Under the pieces are notes generated by a model. That model was given only the letters and a program-made list of their open reading frames with translations. It was not told the origin of the DNA and ran no database searches. From assembly GCF_963678635.1 (NCBI RefSeq), contig NC_087063.1:49055220-49119219 (forward strand): DNA of 64,000 bases, read 5' to 3'. The first letter of the stretch is position 1. Each line of letters starts with the position of its first letter. Position numbers and translations under genes: made by a program. Below are positions 31,040 to 41,313 of this stretch, piece after piece. The DNA is from Symsagittifera roscoffensis. Lineage: Eukaryota; Xenacoelomorpha; Acoela; Convolutidae.

Positions 31040-32655
31040 CCCATCCGGGTTTTACAGAGTTTTTTAGAATAGTTCTTCTGCAATTCGAAGGATGGATGAT
31101 GGAAGTTGGTGTTTGGCGAACATCTTATTTCTTCTGTTTCCTTTTTGTTAAAGAAGTTCCAGGAAGCTGGAGTTAGAGACATAAGACGTTGTGTCTTCTA
31201 GTGACAACGACTAAGTCTTCGCAACAAACTCAAATCTGATTTCAGAATGGTTGGCTATGTCAGGTTTTTCTGTTCTGCGTGGAGAACTTCTTTTGTGTCT
31301 GGTCTAGTTTGGGAATGGCGTGGAGATTGTGCGTGGAGGGGATGCCTGGTTACTCGGATCTGTACGTACACTTGGGTCATCGAGGTGGTCATTGGTCTAG
31401 TTCAATGAAGTCCTTTTCTGCGAGGTCAAGTCGTACTCTAAATCCTTTGAGTTGTGATTGTGAGCGGCATATTGATTGTAGTTGGTCATTCTCTCTCGAG
31501 TGTGGTGGGGTCGTTTTGTCTTTTGATGTTCGTCCTTGGTGTTGTATTCTGATCTATGTATTGCATCATGTGATTTTACATTTTATAAAACTTTTATTAG
31601 TTTAATATTTTTTAATAATGATTTTAGTTAGTTGTTTTCACAAAAGCTTTTTGTTTTAGTTCGGTTATTTTGAAGAGTTACTCACACTTGAGTAGCTCTT
31701 ATTAAAAATAGAGGTGTGGTCACAAAGCGTGGATGTAGCGCGGTGGGTTAGGCCGGCTATAGAGCATGCTCAGGACGTCCTTCCTGGTGGGTTAGGCCAG
31801 GAATGGGAGTATGATTTCATGCGGTTTTTGTGAGGGGTCCTGTTATGTGACAACGTTTTATGTTGGGTTTGTTGTGGTTTTTCTTATGTCTTGTTGGTTA
31901 TGTCCTTTTTCCAAAAATCAAATTGTTTGTGGTATGGGTTTGTCTTTCGACTTTTTTGTGTTTTATTATTTCTTTCTTAGACTTTATAATAGTCTTCAAA
32001 AGAATAAATTATCCAGTTTTAAACTGGGTTAATCCGGTTTGGGTACCGTTGGTTTCCTTTTCTTAGTCATGCTGTTATGCTATGTGTTGTGGTGTTTAGT
32101 AAGCTGCGTTGGTTAGTTTTGTTTAATATATGATTCCTTTCCAACCGGGTTAAAGGAAAGTTTGAAACATGTTATTATATGTTAGAGTTGTTGAGTGTGA
32201 AAACTTGAAACTGAAATTCATTATTTTAAACAATTCTTCGTGGGCGAGCTGTGCGAGTGTGGATAGAATTTCTGTGCGAATGAATGAAAATATCAAAAGG
32301 TTAGTACTGCATTTGCATTTTATTAATTTACTGCATAGAATTTGGAAATTTACTGCTAGTTATGGGGGAATTTTAAGTTACAAATTTTCATCATATTTAG
32401 ATTTACTGCTTGTGGGGAAAATTTTAGAAATGAATTTACTGCATTGGTATTAAATTTATAAATTTATAAGTGTAAGAGATTAATAGAATTGTTGAAGTCT
32501 GTTTGATGAAATTTGCGATCTTTATTTGTTTTTTGTGGTTTTTGTAGGTGATCGTCGGATGAAGGCTAAAAATCTAAGGAAAACATGGATAAAGTATGGT
32601 GAGTTTTTTAATATTTCAATTAGTTAGTTATATTCATTTAATTCATACTTACCTG
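31040..32655 (-). other. 3' untranslated region (unit 2)
   Basis: Copy of 18347-19962 with the same predicted intron (32574-32652) and TTTACTGC repeats. Confidence 0.6.
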
Positions 32656-34461
32656 TTAGTCGTCGGGGAAAAAACCGTGGGGGAAGATGTCGTGAATTAG
32701 TTCTGAAGTTGTTAGTAGTTTAGCTAAGATGCGGATGATATTTTTAGTCTGAAGCAGTGGCCAAAGCAATTGAAGTGCCTTAATAGTGGTTAGTTCTTCA
32801 GTGCCAACTGCAAACTCATAAGGTGTGTTTTGGATTAGATTATATAATTTGTGATTGAATTTAGTGTTGTGGATGAATTCTAAAATTGGGATTTCTATAG
32901 GTTGTACAAACTCGTGCGGGATAAGGAAGGGTCGGGATTCTTCGGCGTTGAAGGTCTTGGTGATTGGACAGAAGATGTACATTTGGGTTATGGGGTCATA
33001 ATTACGAAGAATACCATGGAGGTTAGTGTCTTTAATACAATATGTGAAATTTAGGAAAAATGGTGAAGTGTATTTGGAATTAATGAATTGAAAACGATGG
33101 TGTGGTTGTCTAGAGGGTGTGTGTAGGTCAAAGTGATTTTGGATGAAGCGATAATAACTTTATGTGTGGGTTTGTTTAGTGCGCAACATAATATCGTGTG
33201 AGCAGTGTAAATCTCTTTCGTGTGGTGCAAGGAAATGAAAGGTTAGTGAAAATATTTGGAAGCGTTCTTTAAAACTTTCGTATGCTTGTGTGTCTGTTAG
33301 TGCTTCTGAAATAATGTGATCAAACTTTCGGTCGAAGATGTTTAGTGTGAATATATATGGTGTCTTGATGAAAAATTTCTCGGTAATTTGTGGATTAGCG
33401 AAGCGATCGTCGTCTAAGAATTGATCTTGGTTAGCTCTGATGATGTTGTGATCATAGTATTCGAGTGTATATTCGTTAGCTCTAGGTGCAGTGTGTGTTT
33501 TTAGTGATTTTTTATATCCAACGTAAGTAAATTGTCTAGCGGTTAGTGGTGTAGTGAGTCGATATAGCATGTCCGTATTTCGCTCTATATCGATGTGAGT
33601 GTTAGATAAAGGTAGGCAAAGAGGGTTAGTAAAATGATAATATGAGGTCCAAGAGAGAGTGGGCATTAAAACGTATTCATCTACAAAGTTGCGTGTTTCG
33701 TTAGTGTCGTGGGGGATGTTTAAGGTGTATTGTGGGAATGAGGGTAAGGTGATGGCTAAAAATTCTTTTGTGTTAGTATGCTTGGGGTGGTTGATGTATT
33801 CACGGGCTGTTCCTGGTTTTGCTGGGAAAGGATGGTTGGGGAACTTTCTTTTAAAAGTGCGGTAAGCTCTATTAGTGTTGAGTGAAGATTCAGTTGATGT
33901 GGATGATGGTGCTAATGATTCAGTATAATTTGAAGAGGGTGTAGGGGTAGGGGGGTTGGATGAATTTATAGTGGAGGAGATTTGGTTTATGGTTGGGGTA
34001 TTAAGGTGGTAGGGTTGTTGTTGAAGGGTAATAAAATTATCTAGCTCTGGGGAGATTCGGGGGGTGTCTGGAGAATGAGATGATTGGTCAGAATGGTATG
34101 AGGAGTAGGTTGGGGTAACTTGGGAAGCATAAGAGGGTGTGGGAGTGATTGGGTCAGGGTTATTGGATAATATGGGTTGAAAAGGGGGTTGAGAAAAATT
34201 AGAAGAGTTATGAAAATTATTGGATGGGGATGGTTCTGAGTCGGCAAATTCATCGGGGGTTTCAATATTCGGGTTATTGAGTTGTGAGATGGAATATAAA
34301 ACTGAGATGTGTGAATTAGTGTCGGAATTCATGCCTGATGTTACATTACTAGGTGAAAAATCGGGTGGCGGAAAAGCAAAAAGTGGTATTATTGGGATTG
34401 GAGAGGTAAGATTGGTTGGGTGGGAATTTGATCGGTGTAGTGATCCAAGTTGGCGGCTCAT
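32656..34461 (-). CDS. Accessory ORF downstream of env, with one in-frame stop (unit 2)
   Basis: Identical in translation to the unit-1 copy: 433 codons from 34461, TAA at 33160-33162, then open in the same frame to 32656 with an internal Met at 32982. The ATGA overlap with env is preserved. Because the stop is in both units it predates the duplication or is shared through assembly. Confidence 0.75.
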
Positions 34462-37076
34462 CGTGGGCTAAAAAAATGATTATTTTGAGACTGAAAAGCG
34501 GTGGTATGGGGTTGTTCAATAATTTGTTCATAAGTATTATCCTCTTGTGACTGGTGTGTCATTATATGTTGAATGGGACTTTGTGATGTGGTGAGTCGAA
34601 AATTTGGATTATGTGTGATGGCTAAATTTCGAAAATTTCGTGGGACTAGGGATAGTGGATGGTTATTTGGTAGGGGTGGTAATTGTGGTGCCGTTGGCGT
34701 TATGTCTACATTGTTATGTTCTTCGTCGTATGTATTTTGTCGTGTTGCTATTTTTGTGTTATATTCTTTTATTTGTGCGTCTAAAAGAATTTTGTTTATA
34801 GATGTAGAAAAGATTCCAAAAAATCCTGCAAAGAGTATGCGTGCTACGCTTGCTTGTCTGTTTACTTGTGTGTGTATAGCACATGTGTTGTAGATTCCTT
34901 TTAAAAGTGAGAAAAGAAATCCAATAAAGTTAAACATTGCGTATAAAATAGTCAATTTTTCTAAGATGTAGTAGGGCCATCCTAGAAAATCGAGGATCTC
35001 ATTTTTGAGTGTAACAAAGCTAAAAATGTTAATTGGTGATATATCTTGGGGACGGTATTTTTCACCGTTTAGATATATATAATCTTTAATGTCTTTAAAA
35101 TATCCGCTATAGTCTTGCGTGTAGATATCGGCAAATCCTGCGGTTTCTGCAAGTTTGCGTAGATTTTGGTCTATTGATTGTCTTTGTATAGTGTCCATTT
35201 GTGTTAATAATTCTTGGAATTGTTGTGTTCTAATGTGATGTTGAATATCTGATTTTGAATAGATTCCTATTGATTGTAAGTCTATATTTGGGTTTCGAGC
35301 AATAGCGCGAATGCTTTCTGGTGAACATTTTTTGAGTGATTGCATTAATGTGGGATATGGAGTGAGAAGATAATATTTATTTTCATCAGGGTTTAGTTGT
35401 ACTACATTGTGGCTGTTTTCTGATCCACATGGGACTGCGGTATCCCAGAAATAGGTTCTTCGTGAAAGTGTATCCACGAAATGTACTTTATTCTTATAAA
35501 AGATAGGGATTCTTTTATAACATCGTTTATCTTCAAAAACGTATAGTGGTGATACTTTTTTAGTACAAGTATAAAACCATAAGATGTTTCCTTCATAGTC
35601 TAAAAAATTTGATCTATTTCCAGATAATAAGTATCCTGCATAGGGTATTTTTAATACTGCTAGTGCAAGTGATTGTAATATTTGTGTTCGTTCTAATTCG
35701 CATAGTTGGTGTAGTGTTTCTAATTCGGAGAGTGACATTTCTTGAAAAATTCGGCTAATTGTATAATCTAGTTTCATATCTGAATGAATATCATAGTGGA
35801 TATTACCGAAATATGTAGTATTCATTAGTGATAATTCTTGTAAGCGTGTGCTTCTGGTGTCATGGGGTTTTAGATGTCCACCAGGTTGTCCGTTGCTTTT
35901 TTCAAAATTAACTGGTATATAGGATGTTCCTTCGTTTAGAGGATGACCTGTGGCATATGGGTCGATTTTTACTTTTCCAGTGGTCATGTCGAATCCTTTT
36001 TCGTATTCAACTAATATTTCAGAGTATTGTGTTCTGTGAAGTGGATTCCTGTATTTACATGCAAGTTCTGTTTCTTGATATATTTGAAAACGTGTCAATT
36101 TATTTTCTATATTGTCTATGTTTCTAAAATTAGAACTTAGTTTTCGTGATGGATGGACTTGTTCATATGGAATTGATTGTATAAAATATTTTTCGTGAAA
36201 TTTTATCATACGAGCGTGTATTTTTGCTACTTGAAATGTTGTACATGTATCTTCGGGGAACCAAACAATTGTTGCTTGTGTTCTCGTTGTAGGGTCGCAA
36301 TAACCTTGATCATTTTTACAAGGTAATCGGATTCCTTGATAGATCATTGTATTATCTGATAAATCTCGTGTTAGTTGTATTTTTTCGAGTTGTATTTTCC
36401 AATCAAAAAACATTATTTCTTGGTATCCTTTATTTTTTGTGTCTGCTTTGCAGTTTGATGGGTCATTTATACCAATGTGTGGTATCCAATGTTTATCGTG
36501 TAGGTCATAGGTTAATCGTCCGTGTGCGCCGTTATACGGGTATTTTTCGTCTAGTTTTATATGTCCTTGGTGTCTTTCAAGTTGTGATTGATGTACAGAG
36601 TCTGAAAAAACTTGAAAATTCACTAATTTTCTTTGGGAGTTTTTATTTTGTGTGATGTTTAGTCTAAGTAATTCATTTTTACAATCGTCGGGATTGAGAT
36701 GTAAAAGACGTTCTATATTACTTTGATAGAATGATTCATGGTCAAGTCGGTTTTTGTTTCCGTTCGAGACTTGTGAACAATGTACTTTCTTTTCGGAAAA
36801 TGTTGCTGTGAATTTATAACCTGTAACTGTTGTTGCTCGGGCTTTTGAATAGAGTGTTGCTATTACATCTGTGGTTTCTATAGCTTGTGGTTCTGTTTCA
36901 CATTGTGATACTTGATTTATTGCATATTTATGTAGTGTTTTTTGTTCATTTTCTTCACAATCGTAATGTGTTACTAATAAATCTTGTGGTCCTGTACGAG
37001 GGGAAGGGTTTATGTTTTGATTTGAGATTACTAGAAAAAGGAGTTGGAGAAAAATTAATAATTTTAGAATATACAT
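34458..37076 (-). CDS. env: Envelope-like glycoprotein, chuvirus-type (unit 2)
   Basis: Second, identical copy of the 872-aa glycoprotein: signal peptide, Cys-rich ectodomain, transmembrane segment near 705-728, PTAP-containing tail. This copy belongs to the full-length element. An uninterrupted frame of this length in an otherwise broken element suggests that the insertion is young. The homology call rests on motif recognition only. Confidence 0.75.
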   Translation of the reverse strand: MYILKLLIFLQLLFLVISNQNINPSPRTGPQDLLVTHYDCEENEQKTLHKYAINQVSQCETEPQAIETTDVIATLYSKARATTVTGYKFTATFSEKKVHCSQVSNGNKNRLDHESFYQSNIERLLHLNPDDCKNELLRLNITQNKNSQRKLVNFQVFSDSVHQSQLERHQGHIKLDEKYPYNGAHGRLTYDLHDKHWIPHIGINDPSNCKADTKNKGYQEIMFFDWKIQLEKIQLTRDLSDNTMIYQGIRLPCKNDQGYCDPTTRTQATIVWFPEDTCTTFQVAKIHARMIKFHEKYFIQSIPYEQVHPSRKLSSNFRNIDNIENKLTRFQIYQETELACKYRNPLHRTQYSEILVEYEKGFDMTTGKVKIDPYATGHPLNEGTSYIPVNFEKSNGQPGGHLKPHDTRSTRLQELSLMNTTYFGNIHYDIHSDMKLDYTISRIFQEMSLSELETLHQLCELERTQILQSLALAVLKIPYAGYLLSGNRSNFLDYEGNILWFYTCTKKVSPLYVFEDKRCYKRIPIFYKNKVHFVDTLSRRTYFWDTAVPCGSENSHNVVQLNPDENKYYLLTPYPTLMQSLKKCSPESIRAIARNPNIDLQSIGIYSKSDIQHHIRTQQFQELLTQMDTIQRQSIDQNLRKLAETAGFADIYTQDYSGYFKDIKDYIYLNGEKYRPQDISPINIFSFVTLKNEILDFLGWPYYILEKLTILYAMFNFIGFLFSLLKGIYNTCAIHTQVNRQASVARILFAGFFGIFSTSINKILLDAQIKEYNTKIATRQNTYDEEHNNVDITPTAPQLPPLPNNHPLSLVPRNFRNLAITHNPNFRLTTSQSPIQHIMTHQSQEDNTYEQIIEQPHTTAFQSQNNHFFSPR

Positions 37077-38197
37077 GTGTATGATAATCCTGAGTATGGA
37101 TTATAAAATGTAATGTAGCCAATTGTGTTTTTGGTATATCTGTCGTATTTGTATATTACTTCAGTAGTTATAAACGGTGGTGGTAGTGATTGAGCTGTTA
37201 TGTTAGGTGGATTTAATGGGTAGGGATGTTGGGTAATATTATTTAACTTAACTGTGATTTCAAACTTTAATTGTAAACTGTTTTGTTGGAGTATTTGAAT
37301 ATTGTGATCACGGATATCGTTGTGAATATCTTGGCGATATTGTAATCTATTAAGTGCCCAGTTATGAAGGCGGTTACTTTCTTGATGTTGTCCAAATAGT
37401 GGTGGAGGTGCTGTAAATGTATTCCAATCTAGTCTTAAAGGAATATTTATTGATGATTGTTCTCGATATCTGGCGTCGAGATTATTTGGAAAATTTAAGT
37501 TAAAAGGTGGTGGTGAAATCTGGCTTATTGATGGTGTTGATGGTAGTGATAATGTTTCTGGTAGTGATGAGGATGTTGTTGTATCCGTAGAAATATCTAT
37601 GGGGTCATTGACTAAATTTGGTTCACCTTGTGTAAATGAATGTGTAGTCCAATATGGAAATCGTGATGTTTGGTTTGTGGGGTTGAAAGGATTTTCACGT
37701 ATTTGCTCAGATGTTGGTGCTGAACCTAAGTAATCTGATGGTAGGCTTGAGGTGCTACGTTGTGAAAGAAGCGTAGGGGTTTCTGGTAATATACCAATGG
37801 GGTTTTCTGGAGTGTTTTGTGATGGGGATTGAGGTATATTAAAATGAACTCGGGGAGTTTGAAGATTTCTGTTTCGTCGAGGATGTATAATTTGTCTATT
37901 TATTTCGACTGTATTTTGGTTTTGACTAGGATTTCTTATTCTACTTAGTTCTTGTGGTAGTGTTGGGTATAGGTTATATGTTGGTTCGCTTAGAGGTGCT
38001 TGTCGTTGAACTGGTTCTAGTGGTTCTGATAAACGAGCATGTCGTTCTTCAAAAGTGTATGGATTGTCTTGAAAAGAAATTCGTGTAGATGTTTGAGGAT
38101 TTTGAGTAGTTGAAGGTGGTGTTTGGTTATCTTGGGATGATGTCGGTGAAGACTGATTCTGTGACTGTTGGGTAGCAATTTTTGATAGTTTTTTGAA
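37064..38197 (-). CDS. Methionine-free ORF of 377 codons upstream of env (unit 2)
   Basis: Copy of 24371-25504: open for 377 codons with no ATG, preceded by two TAA codons and overlapping the env start by 13 bases. See the unit-1 entry for composition. Confidence 0.65.
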   Translation of the reverse strand, partial: FKKLSKIATQQSQNQSSPTSSQDNQTPPSTTQNPQTSTRISFQDNPYTFEERHARLSEPLEPVQRQAPLSEPTYNLYPTLPQELSRIRNPSQNQNTVEINRQIIHPRRNRNLQTPRVHFNIPQSPSQNTPENPIGILPETPTLLSQRSTSSLPSDYLGSAPTSEQIRENPFNPTNQTSRFPYWTTHSFTQGEPNLVNDPIDISTDTTTSSSLPETLSLPSTPSISQISPPPFNLNFPNNLDARYREQSSINIPLRLDWNTFTAPPPLFGQHQESNRLHNWALNRLQYRQDIHNDIRDHNIQILQQNSLQLKFEITVKLNNITQHPYPLNPPNITAQSLPPPFITTEVIYKYDRYTKNTIGYITFYNPYSGLSYTCIF

Positions 38198-38205
38198 TTA
38201 TTACT

Positions 38206-38394
38206 TTAGTGAGAAATTTTGTGCTTATTATAATATTCTTCCAAAAAGAGAATTAGAAGGATTGTTGCTAGGGCAAATGTGAGGATTGCTTTCTTTATAC
38301 ATTTACATATTGTCAAAATGAGGGATGATAAGAATGCTATGAAAATTACAAACAATAAAAAAATATCGGTTCTACTGAAAATTGTTCGTATCAT
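38206..38394 (-). CDS. Small membrane protein, 62 aa (unit 2)
   Basis: Copy of 25513-25701; two predicted membrane segments; start overlaps the previous stop as ATGA. Confidence 0.5.
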   Translation of the reverse strand: MIRTIFSRTDIFLLFVIFIAFLSSLILTICKCIKKAILTFALATILLILFLEEYYNKHKISH

Positions 38395-38621
38395 TTAGAC
38401 AATTTATATGACTCGTACCTGTGGATGTAATCAAGGGTTTTGGAAAGTTGGAGGAATAGTTCGAGTATAGTGTAGAAAATTAAAAAAATGTTACAAAAAA
38501 TGATTAGGATTATTAGAAAAGATTCAAGTATATCAAAAAGAAATATTATAAAGGTTTCAAGTATTGTAAAAAAATGTTTAAGATTTATGAGTATTTGAGT
38601 AACTGATTGAGAGAAGAGCAT
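38391..38621 (-). CDS. Small hydrophobic protein, 76 aa (unit 2)
   Basis: Copy of 25698-25928; start abuts a TAA, stop overlaps the next ATG. Confidence 0.45.
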   Translation of the reverse strand: MLFSQSVTQILINLKHFFTILETFIIFLFDILESFLIILIIFCNIFLIFYTILELFLQLSKTLDYIHRYESYKLSK

Positions 38622-39219
38622 TTAAGAAATGATCTCTTGGTCGAATATTTTTTGCTGTTTGAGGCGATTTTCTAGTGTGGTCGGATTATTTATTAGTTTT
38701 TTGACAAGTGGGTTGAGTTTTGTAAAAAATTGTTGGGGGCAATTTTCATGGTGACTGGGAGGTCGTCTTTTTCTTTATTTTTGTTTGTCAAATGATCCGG
38801 GGTATGGTGAGATTTTTATACTTTAGGCTAATTAAAATGTTCATTTTGTTACTTTAGGCTAAGTTAACAAATTTGCTTTGGGGGTATTCGTGGTCTGAGT
38901 TGGGGAAATATTGTTGATCTTTGGGTTATTAGATAAGGGAGGGGTACGGTATTATGGTGATATTTATTTTAGTTGTCAAGTTGGAGTGGTTTGCTTATTT
39001 TTGACCTGGAGGTCGTAAAGTTATAGTTATAGATGTGCCTGGAGTTCTATATGATTCGTCTAATTGGTCTTAGTTTGAGTTAGAGAAAGTGACGGATTGG
39101 ATGAATCCTATTGGTCTATTTTGAACTAGAATTATTACGTACTTGTCAGCATGTTATTTTGAAAAATGTAAATGAAAAATGTTTCGAAGGTTTCAAGATA
39201 GTGAAGTATAATGTTAAAA
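38622..39219 (-). other. Spacer between pol and the env cassette (unit 2)
   Basis: Copy of 25929-26526, including the ~50-codon frame without ATG that ends at 38622. Confidence 0.4.
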
Positions 39220-40349
39220 TTACTTTTGAAATTCCACTTTCTTTAAAATTTTAGATTGGGGGATGAATATTTTATAGTTTTTACGTGGTTGATTTCGGAG
39301 TCTTGTTGTTTTTCTATTTTCTGATTTGTCGATTTGTTCTTGGGGTATTATTTGTTCGGTCATTTTTCTATTTTTTGTTTGTTTTGGAGATTCTTTATGG
39401 TTTTGTGTATTGTTTTTGGTGGCGGTTGGTTTTGTGTTTTGATTTTCGGTGGGGTTATCATTTTGTTCTGTGTTTTTCAGATGTGGTTCATTTTGAATGA
39501 TTTTTAATCCTGTGAAAGAATATAATTGAGTTAATTCGCGGAGTGCGTATTCTTTTGGGTAATAAGGTAATAGGTTGTTTCGATGTTGAACGATTTCTTT
39601 TTTGTTTGAGTCGGTAATTTTATATGTGACATCAGTGGGTTTTGCAATTATTTGGTATGGTCCTTTTCGAAGGGGTTGTAATTTTTTAGAAATTCCTTTT
39701 TGAGTATTAAAATTAGGTATTAAAACAAATGTTCCAATTTTTAATTCGGAGGCTGGTGTAAAACTTGAATTGATTTGTTCATTAATGTTTTGTCTTTGTA
39801 ATAACTTTTTTGTTATTTTTTGATAAATTTCATTGTGTTTTTTATCTCTATTTAGAATCCATTCGGTGTGTGTACCGGAGGCTAGTTTAAGAATTTGTGG
39901 GTGATGAAAATGATCTTCATCGTGTGTATGTAAAGGTAGGTTATAACAAATTGAGTCTTTATTTGGTTGACAATAACCTTGTGCGTTTTTATGAGAATTT
40001 GCTGTAAACATTATTGGTTTGCGTGGCTTTTGGTTAAAAACCATTTCGTATGGTGACATTCCTAAAGTTGTCGTAATTTGTGAATTATATGCTAAGGGAA
40101 ATAATTTTACATCTGCTGACCATTCGGTATATTTTGTATCATTTCCGTTGATGATACATCTAAGATATTCTTGTAATGAACGGTTCATACCTTCGACTAA
40201 GCCGTTTGTCCAAGGTGCATGAGATGTACGTGGTTTGTGTTTAATGTTATATAAATGACATAGTGTGATAATTTCATTATTTATGAATTCTGTACCGTTG
40301 TCTGTAACTTAAATTTCTGGTAGTCCGAATTTTGCTATCCAGTGTTCTT
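39220..40349 (-). pseudogene. pol: Pol C-terminal fragment: integrase end and GPY/F module (unit 2)
   Basis: Copy of 26527-27632 extended by about 25 bases of integrase. It has the same stop-creating T near 40311 and two amino-acid differences from unit 1 (Arg/Ser and Arg/Thr). At about 40350 it passes abruptly into another copy of its own 3' part, the start of a 964-bp tandem duplication. Confidence 0.85.
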
Positions 40350-41313
40350 GAAGATTCTTTATGGTTTTGTGTATTGTTTTTGGTGGCGGTTGGTTTTGTG
40401 TTTTGATTTTCGGTGGGGTTATCATTTTGTTCTGTGTTTTTCAGATGTGGTTCATTTTGAATGATTTTTAATCCTGTGAAAGAATATAATTGAGTTAATT
40501 CGCGGAGTGCGTATTCTTTTGGGTAATAAGGTAATAGGTTGTTTCGATGTTGAACGATTTCTTTTTTGTTTGAGTCGGTAATTTTATATGTGACATCAGT
40601 GGGTTTTGCAATTATTTGGTATGGTCCTTTTCGAAGGGGTTGTAATTTTTAGAAATTCCTTTTTGAGTATTAAAATTAGGTATTAAAACAAATGTTCCAA
40701 TTTTTAATTCGGAGGCTGGTGTAAAACGTGAATTGATTTGTTCATTAATGTTTTGTCTTTGTAATAACTTTTTTGTTATTTTTTGATAAATTTCATTGTG
40801 TTTTTTATCTCTATTTAGAATCCATTCGGTGTGTGTACCGGAGGCTAGTTTAAGAATTTGTGGGTGATGAAAATGATCTTCATCGTGTGTATGTAAAGGT
40901 AGGTTATAACAAATTGAGTCTTTATTTGGTTGACAATAACCTTGTGCGTTTTTATGAGAATTTGCTGTAAACATTATTGGTTTGCGTGGCTTTTGGTTAA
41001 AAACCATTTCGTATGGTGACATTCCTAAAGTTGTCGTAATTTGTGAATTATATGCTAAGGGAAATAATTTTACATCTGCTGACCATTCGGTATATTTTGT
41101 ATCATTTCCGTTGATGATACATCTAAGATATTCTTGTAATGAACGGTTCATACCTTCGACTAAGCCGTTTGTCCAAGGTGCATGAGATGTACGTGGTTTG
41201 TGTTTAATGTTATATAAATGACATAGTGTGATAATTTCATTATTTATGAATTCTGTACCGTTGTCTGTAACTAAAATTTCTGGTAGTCCGAATTTTGCTA
41301 TCCAGTGTTCATA
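39386..41313 (-). repeat. 964-bp tandem duplication inside pol
   Basis: Bases 39386-40349 and 40350-41313 are near-identical direct repeats covering the end of integrase. The second lacks one T in a homopolymer near 40650, so the offset changes from 964 to 963. It is separate from, and nested at the edge of, the 12.7-kb duplication. Confidence 0.88.

Larger units (their letters stand above)
27633..40325. repeat. Tandem segmental duplication, unit 2 (~12.7 kb)
   Basis: Second unit of the duplication. It differs from unit 1 by a few substitutions (for example one base in each LTR and two in the pol fragment) and by homopolymer lengths. Both units share a T that creates a stop in integrase, which the full-length pol at 40612-45768 lacks. 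Confidence 0.93.
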
